DNA of 64,000 nucleotides from Nocardioides flavus (ex Wang et al. 2016) (GTDB lineage Bacteria > Actinomycetota > Actinomycetes > Propionibacteriales > Nocardioidaceae): NCBI RefSeq assembly GCF_014653115.1, contig NZ_BNAD01000007.1, positions 62,001 through 126,000 on the forward strand. The letters are read 5' to 3'. This document shows, piece by piece, positions 61,541 through 64,000 of this stretch; the stretch's first letter is position 1; every line of letters begins with the position of its first letter. The notes beneath the pieces are model-generated. The model saw only the letters and a list, made by a program, of their open reading frames with translations, did not search any database and was not told where the DNA came from. The position numbers were made by a program, and so were the translations under genes.

Positions 61541-61561
61541 CCCTCAACGTGAGGTTGAGGG
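61541..61561. promoter_or_regulatory. Palindrome CCCTCAAC-N5-GTTGAGGG upstream of the second MerR gene
   Basis: Eight-base arms in the 238-bp gap before the MerR gene at 61725. The half-site CTCAAC is shared with the garA palindrome at 59597-59620, with a different spacing. A -10-like TTACCT lies about 45 bases downstream. Confidence 0.65.
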
Positions 61562-61724
61562 TTGCGACACGCCGGGTCGTGGATGGACAAGCCGGATCCT
61601 CGGGCTTACCTTGAACTGTCTCTGTTGTAACTCCACCGTTGTGGTTGCCGGATCCTCCGACAGTCACGCGGGCCCTTCCCCCAGGAGTTACCGCTCAGCG
61701 GAGGATCTGACCTGGAGGGTCGCA

Positions 61725-62336
61725 GTGACTGGCAACGAGAACGAGCACGGGGCGGACGCCGCCGGCGTGAAGGCCGCGGCCGAGGCCGCCGACTTGGCCG
61801 AGGAGCAGGGACTGCTCTTCGACGACGACGTCTCCCCGCTGCCGAGCGACACCGGTTACCGCGGGCCGACCGCCTGCAACGCCGCCGGCATCACCTACCG
61901 CCAGCTCGACTACTGGGCCCGCACCGGCCTCGTCGAGCCGAGCGTCCGCGGGGCTGCGGGTTCCGGGTCCCAGCGCCTCTACTCCTTCCGCGACATCCTG
62001 ATCCTCAAGGTGGTCAAGCGGCTGCTCGACGCGGGCATCTCGCTCCAGCAGATCCGCACCGCCACCGCCCACCTGCGCGAGCGCGGCACCGACGACCTGA
62101 CCCGCGTCACCCTCATGAGCGACGGCGCCTCGGTCTACGAGTGCACCAGCAACGACGAGGTCATCGACCTGCTCCAGGGTGGGCAGGGCGTCTTCGGCAT
62201 CGCGATCGGCGGAGTCTGGCGCGAGATCGAGGGCACGCTCGCCGAGCTGCCCTCCGAGCGCACTGCCGAGGAGCCGGCCGCGACGGTCGCGGGCGATGAG
62301 CTCGCGGCGCGCCGGGCCGCTCGCCAGACCGGCTGA
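61725..62336 (+). CDS. MerR family regulator (Rv1830/McdR-like)
   Basis: A protein of 203 residues. The helix-turn-helix is [20 protein letters not shown] followed by [20 protein letters not shown]. The 60-residue leader is acidic, and the C-terminal part, [20 protein letters not shown], matches the Rv1830 group tied to cell cycle control. I chose GTG 61725, which has GGAGG upstream. Followed by a strong terminator. Confidence 0.88.
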   Translation: MTGNENEHGADAAGVKAAAEAADLAEEQGLLFDDDVSPLPSDTGYRGPTACNAAGITYRQLDYWARTGLVEPSVRGAAGSGSQRLYSFRDILILKVVKRLLDAGISLQQIRTATAHLRERGTDDLTRVTLMSDGASVYECTSNDEVIDLLQGGQGVFGIAIGGVWREIEGTLAELPSERTAEEPAATVAGDELAARRAARQTG

Positions 62337-62360
62337 GCCCGACAGCACGCAAGACCCTCC

Positions 62361-62393
62361 GACGACGCCGCCCGGCCACCGGGCGGCGTCGTC
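62361..62393 (+). terminator. Terminator after the MerR gene
   Basis: Perfect 15-bp arms (GACGACGCCGCCCGG and complement) with a 3-base loop. It separates the MerR gene from the riboswitch-controlled gcvP. Confidence 0.85.
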
Positions 62394-62471
62394 GTGTCTC
62401 CCCACCTTCGGCGGGTTCGCGCAGCGCCCGTACGGCCCGGACGGTTGCGGGGGGCTAGACTGGTCGGGCCG

Positions 62472-62625
62472 ACATCCCGTGCGGGAGAGTCACGGCGCTC
62501 GGTCTCGGGACCGGGGAGCCGTGCGCCGAAGGGGCAATTCCTCCCCGGAACCTCTCAGGCACCCGGACCGCAGGGGCTGGCACTCTGGAGGTCACCGGAC
62601 CGACAGAGGGGGAGGTCACGCGACG
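62472..62625 (+). ncRNA. Glycine riboswitch upstream of gcvP
   Basis: The conserved pieces appear in order: GCGGGAGAG, then GCCGAAGGGGCAA, then CTCTCAGGCACC, then GGACCG, then CTCTGGAG. This is the glycine aptamer. Only one aptamer is clear; the following ACCGGACCGACAGAGGGGGA probably forms the remaining helix or the switch part. It should turn on gcvP when glycine is plentiful. Confidence 0.92.
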
Positions 62626-62643
62626 CGACCTCAGGGAGCACCC

Positions 62644-64000
<1,357 letters not shown>

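Overview
This is high-GC DNA with mostly GTG/ATG starts, dense translationally coupled operons and a cell-division/glycine-cleavage block in the gene order typical of Actinobacteria (pgsA-like, DUF881, small basic protein, DUF881, gcvH, garA, ftsR-like MerR, bifunctional nuclease, second MerR, gcvP). The family mix (CYP153, cyclohexanone monooxygenase, class III-like PHA synthase, many TetR/MerR regulators) suggests a soil actinomycete of the Nocardioides type. The genus is an inference.

Layout. 1-4.9 kb: an MMPL exporter with its TetR, a MarR, a BtrH-like protein and another TetR. 5.0-9.9 kb: a CYP153 alkane hydroxylase operon (ferredoxin, P450, ferredoxin reductase, probably a PlsC-type acyltransferase) with a divergent AraC regulator. 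9.9-19.2 kb: accessory DNA with a damaged transglutaminase gene, an orphan tRNA 3' end with a long hairpin, an excisionase/integrase pair, a secreted protein, a divergent pair made of an HNH-like protein and a DUF4209 (RNxxxHG) protein, a 1.4-kb gene desert and a broken SRPBCC gene. 19.8-43.1 kb: a large catabolic block. 43.1-48.6 kb: YceI, a membrane protein, a two-component system, an ABC-permease remnant and two more tRNA-3'-end scars. 48.7-56.5 kb: TSUP permease, secreted PLD-like protein, PLP dehydratase, secreted sulfatase and two CorC/CNNM membrane proteins. 56.5-64 kb: the conserved actinobacterial block, ending inside gcvP behind a glycine riboswitch.

How the catabolic genes fit together (inference). 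Esterase, cyclohexanone monooxygenase, alcohol dehydrogenase and aldehyde dehydrogenase at 37.6-42.7 kb match the chn route cyclohexanone > caprolactone > 6-hydroxyhexanoate > 6-oxohexanoate > adipate. The opposite-strand operon at 22.5-28.8 kb (acyl-CoA dehydrogenase, class III CoA transferase, thiolase, enoyl-CoA hydratase, 3-hydroxyacyl-CoA dehydrogenase) matches adipate activation and beta-oxidation. PHA genes (phasin, depolymerase, phaC with a small partner, acyl-CoA ligase) lie between them. A 17-bp palindrome, TGTWCC-N5-GGWACA, occurs upstream of three of these operons (MFS transporter, pha and chn), two of them with the same spacing to a -10-like element. It therefore looks like the site of a shared regulator, most plausibly the GAF/Fis-type protein encoded at 31.5-33.3 kb.
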